24,635 bases of DNA, from assembly GCA_016786525.1 (NCBI GenBank), contig JAEUVW010000242.1, positions 1 to 24,635 on the forward strand, written 5' to 3'. The translations under genes were made by a program, and so were the position numbers. The notes beneath the pieces were generated by a model. The model searched no databases and had not been told where the DNA came from. It saw only the letters and a program-made list of their open reading frames with translations. Each line of letters begins with the position of its first letter. Position 1 is the stretch's first letter. Positions 24,143 through 24,635 of this stretch are shown piece by piece. The DNA comes from Chitinophagaceae bacterium (GTDB lineage: Bacteria; Bacteroidota; Bacteroidia; Chitinophagales; Chitinophagaceae).

Positions 24143-24635
24143 TTACAGCACAAACGGGAACTCATTCGAAGGAAAGACCGTCCCATCCTGCAAAGTACTG
24201 ATCACCTGTGCCGTATAGCTGCCGCTGCCCAAGGTAGACCGGATCACCAGGGCCGTCACTTCGTGATAAGCCAGCATGGTCTTGGCCACTTGTGCAGGAT
24301 CAGGTGCTGCGGATCCATTGCCGTCGCAGACCGCTCCGCCATCATTGTTCATCATGATCTCTTTGACCACGGTACTGCCGGAACGGATAATCAGTTTGCG
24401 CTCCACGGTCCACATCGACAAACCATAGAGGTAAGGCGGACAGACACCCTTTGTCTTATGTGCACCAAACAAGCCACCAAAGGTAATAATAGGGCAAGAG
24501 GAAGCGGCCACCGTCACCTTATCGATCATAATATCCCTGTTCAGGATCGTTACATCGCCCATTACACTATAGTTGCCCGAACGATACGAAGTGTAACCGA
24601 TCAGTGGCACTGTGCCGACCATACAGCTGTAAATC
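24143..24635 (-). CDS. C-terminal part of an unknown protein (start beyond right edge)
   Basis: The frame is open from the right edge to a stop at 24143, giving 164 residues of the C-terminus. The internal ATG at 24622 is not trusted as a start, because the frame continues upstream through IYSC without a stop. The fragment is beta-rich with four Cys (IYSC, SSCPIITFGG, KGVCPPYLYG, GAVCDGNGS). It ends in beta-strand-like stretches (VTALVIRSTLGSGSYTAQVI, NEFPFVL). This looks like an extracellular or surface domain; no family is recognised and no T9SS domain signature is clear at its end. Confidence 0.6.
   Translation of the reverse strand, partial: IYSCMVGTVPLIGYTSYRSGNYSVMGDVTILNRDIMIDKVTVAASSCPIITFGGLFGAHKTKGVCPPYLYGLSMWTVERKLIIRSGSTVVKEIMMNNDGGAVCDGNGSAAPDPAQVAKTMLAYHEVTALVIRSTLGSGSYTAQVISTLQDGTVFPSNEFPFVL

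Overview
The window looks like chromosomal DNA of a Bacteroidota bacterium, probably a Chitinophagaceae-type member of the Chitinophagales. The evidence is the gene content and signals: DUF4292 and DUF5686 family proteins, a periplasmic-propeller LytS-type histidine kinase with a LytTR regulator, secreted proteins with C-terminal type IX secretion (T9SS)-like sorting domains, lipoproteins with Bacteroidota-style lipoboxes, and TAnnTTTG promoter elements (TACCTTTG is seen three times). No insertion sequence, prophage, CRISPR array or plasmid gene is visible. The assignment is by reading only.

Layout. 1-2474 (minus) is a tight three-gene unit: a GNAT-fold acyltransferase-like protein, a SAM methyltransferase, and a 7TMR-DISM membrane sensor that runs off the left edge. 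2709-3776 (minus) is leucine dehydrogenase with a strong terminator. 3844-7437 (minus) is a translationally coupled unit of a sugar-nucleotidyltransferase, a secreted TPR protein and a DUF4292 lipoprotein. 7666-8409 (plus) is a small lipoprotein with an apparent surface-export signal. 8493-10019 is phosphoglycerate mutase GpmI. 10210-11781 is a secreted seven-repeat propeller protein. 12024-16931 (plus) is a four-gene operon: deoxynucleoside kinase, DUF5686 outer-membrane-type protein, tsaD and trmN6. A small membrane protein (16894-17352, minus) converges on trmN6 and overlaps it. A tRNA-Arg(CCG) follows at 17434, then map (17566-18330, minus). 18450-22023 (minus) encodes a LytTR response regulator and its propeller sensor kinase. 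Divergent from these is a secreted cysteine-rich protein (22271-23839, plus). A partial unknown protein (24143-24635, minus) runs off the right edge.

How the parts may work together. Housekeeping functions (gpmI, tsaD, trmN6, map, tRNA-Arg, dNK, LeuDH) are interspersed with envelope and signalling genes. The most intriguing unit is 1-2474. There a possible small-molecule-making pair (an acyltransferase-like protein resembling the LuxI/FeeM fold pattern, plus a methyltransferase) is co-transcribed with a membrane receptor of a class that binds small ligands. It could be a signal synthesis-and-sensing system, but that is inference. The second signalling unit, the propeller kinase and LytTR regulator, is divergent from a secreted cysteine-rich protein and may control it.
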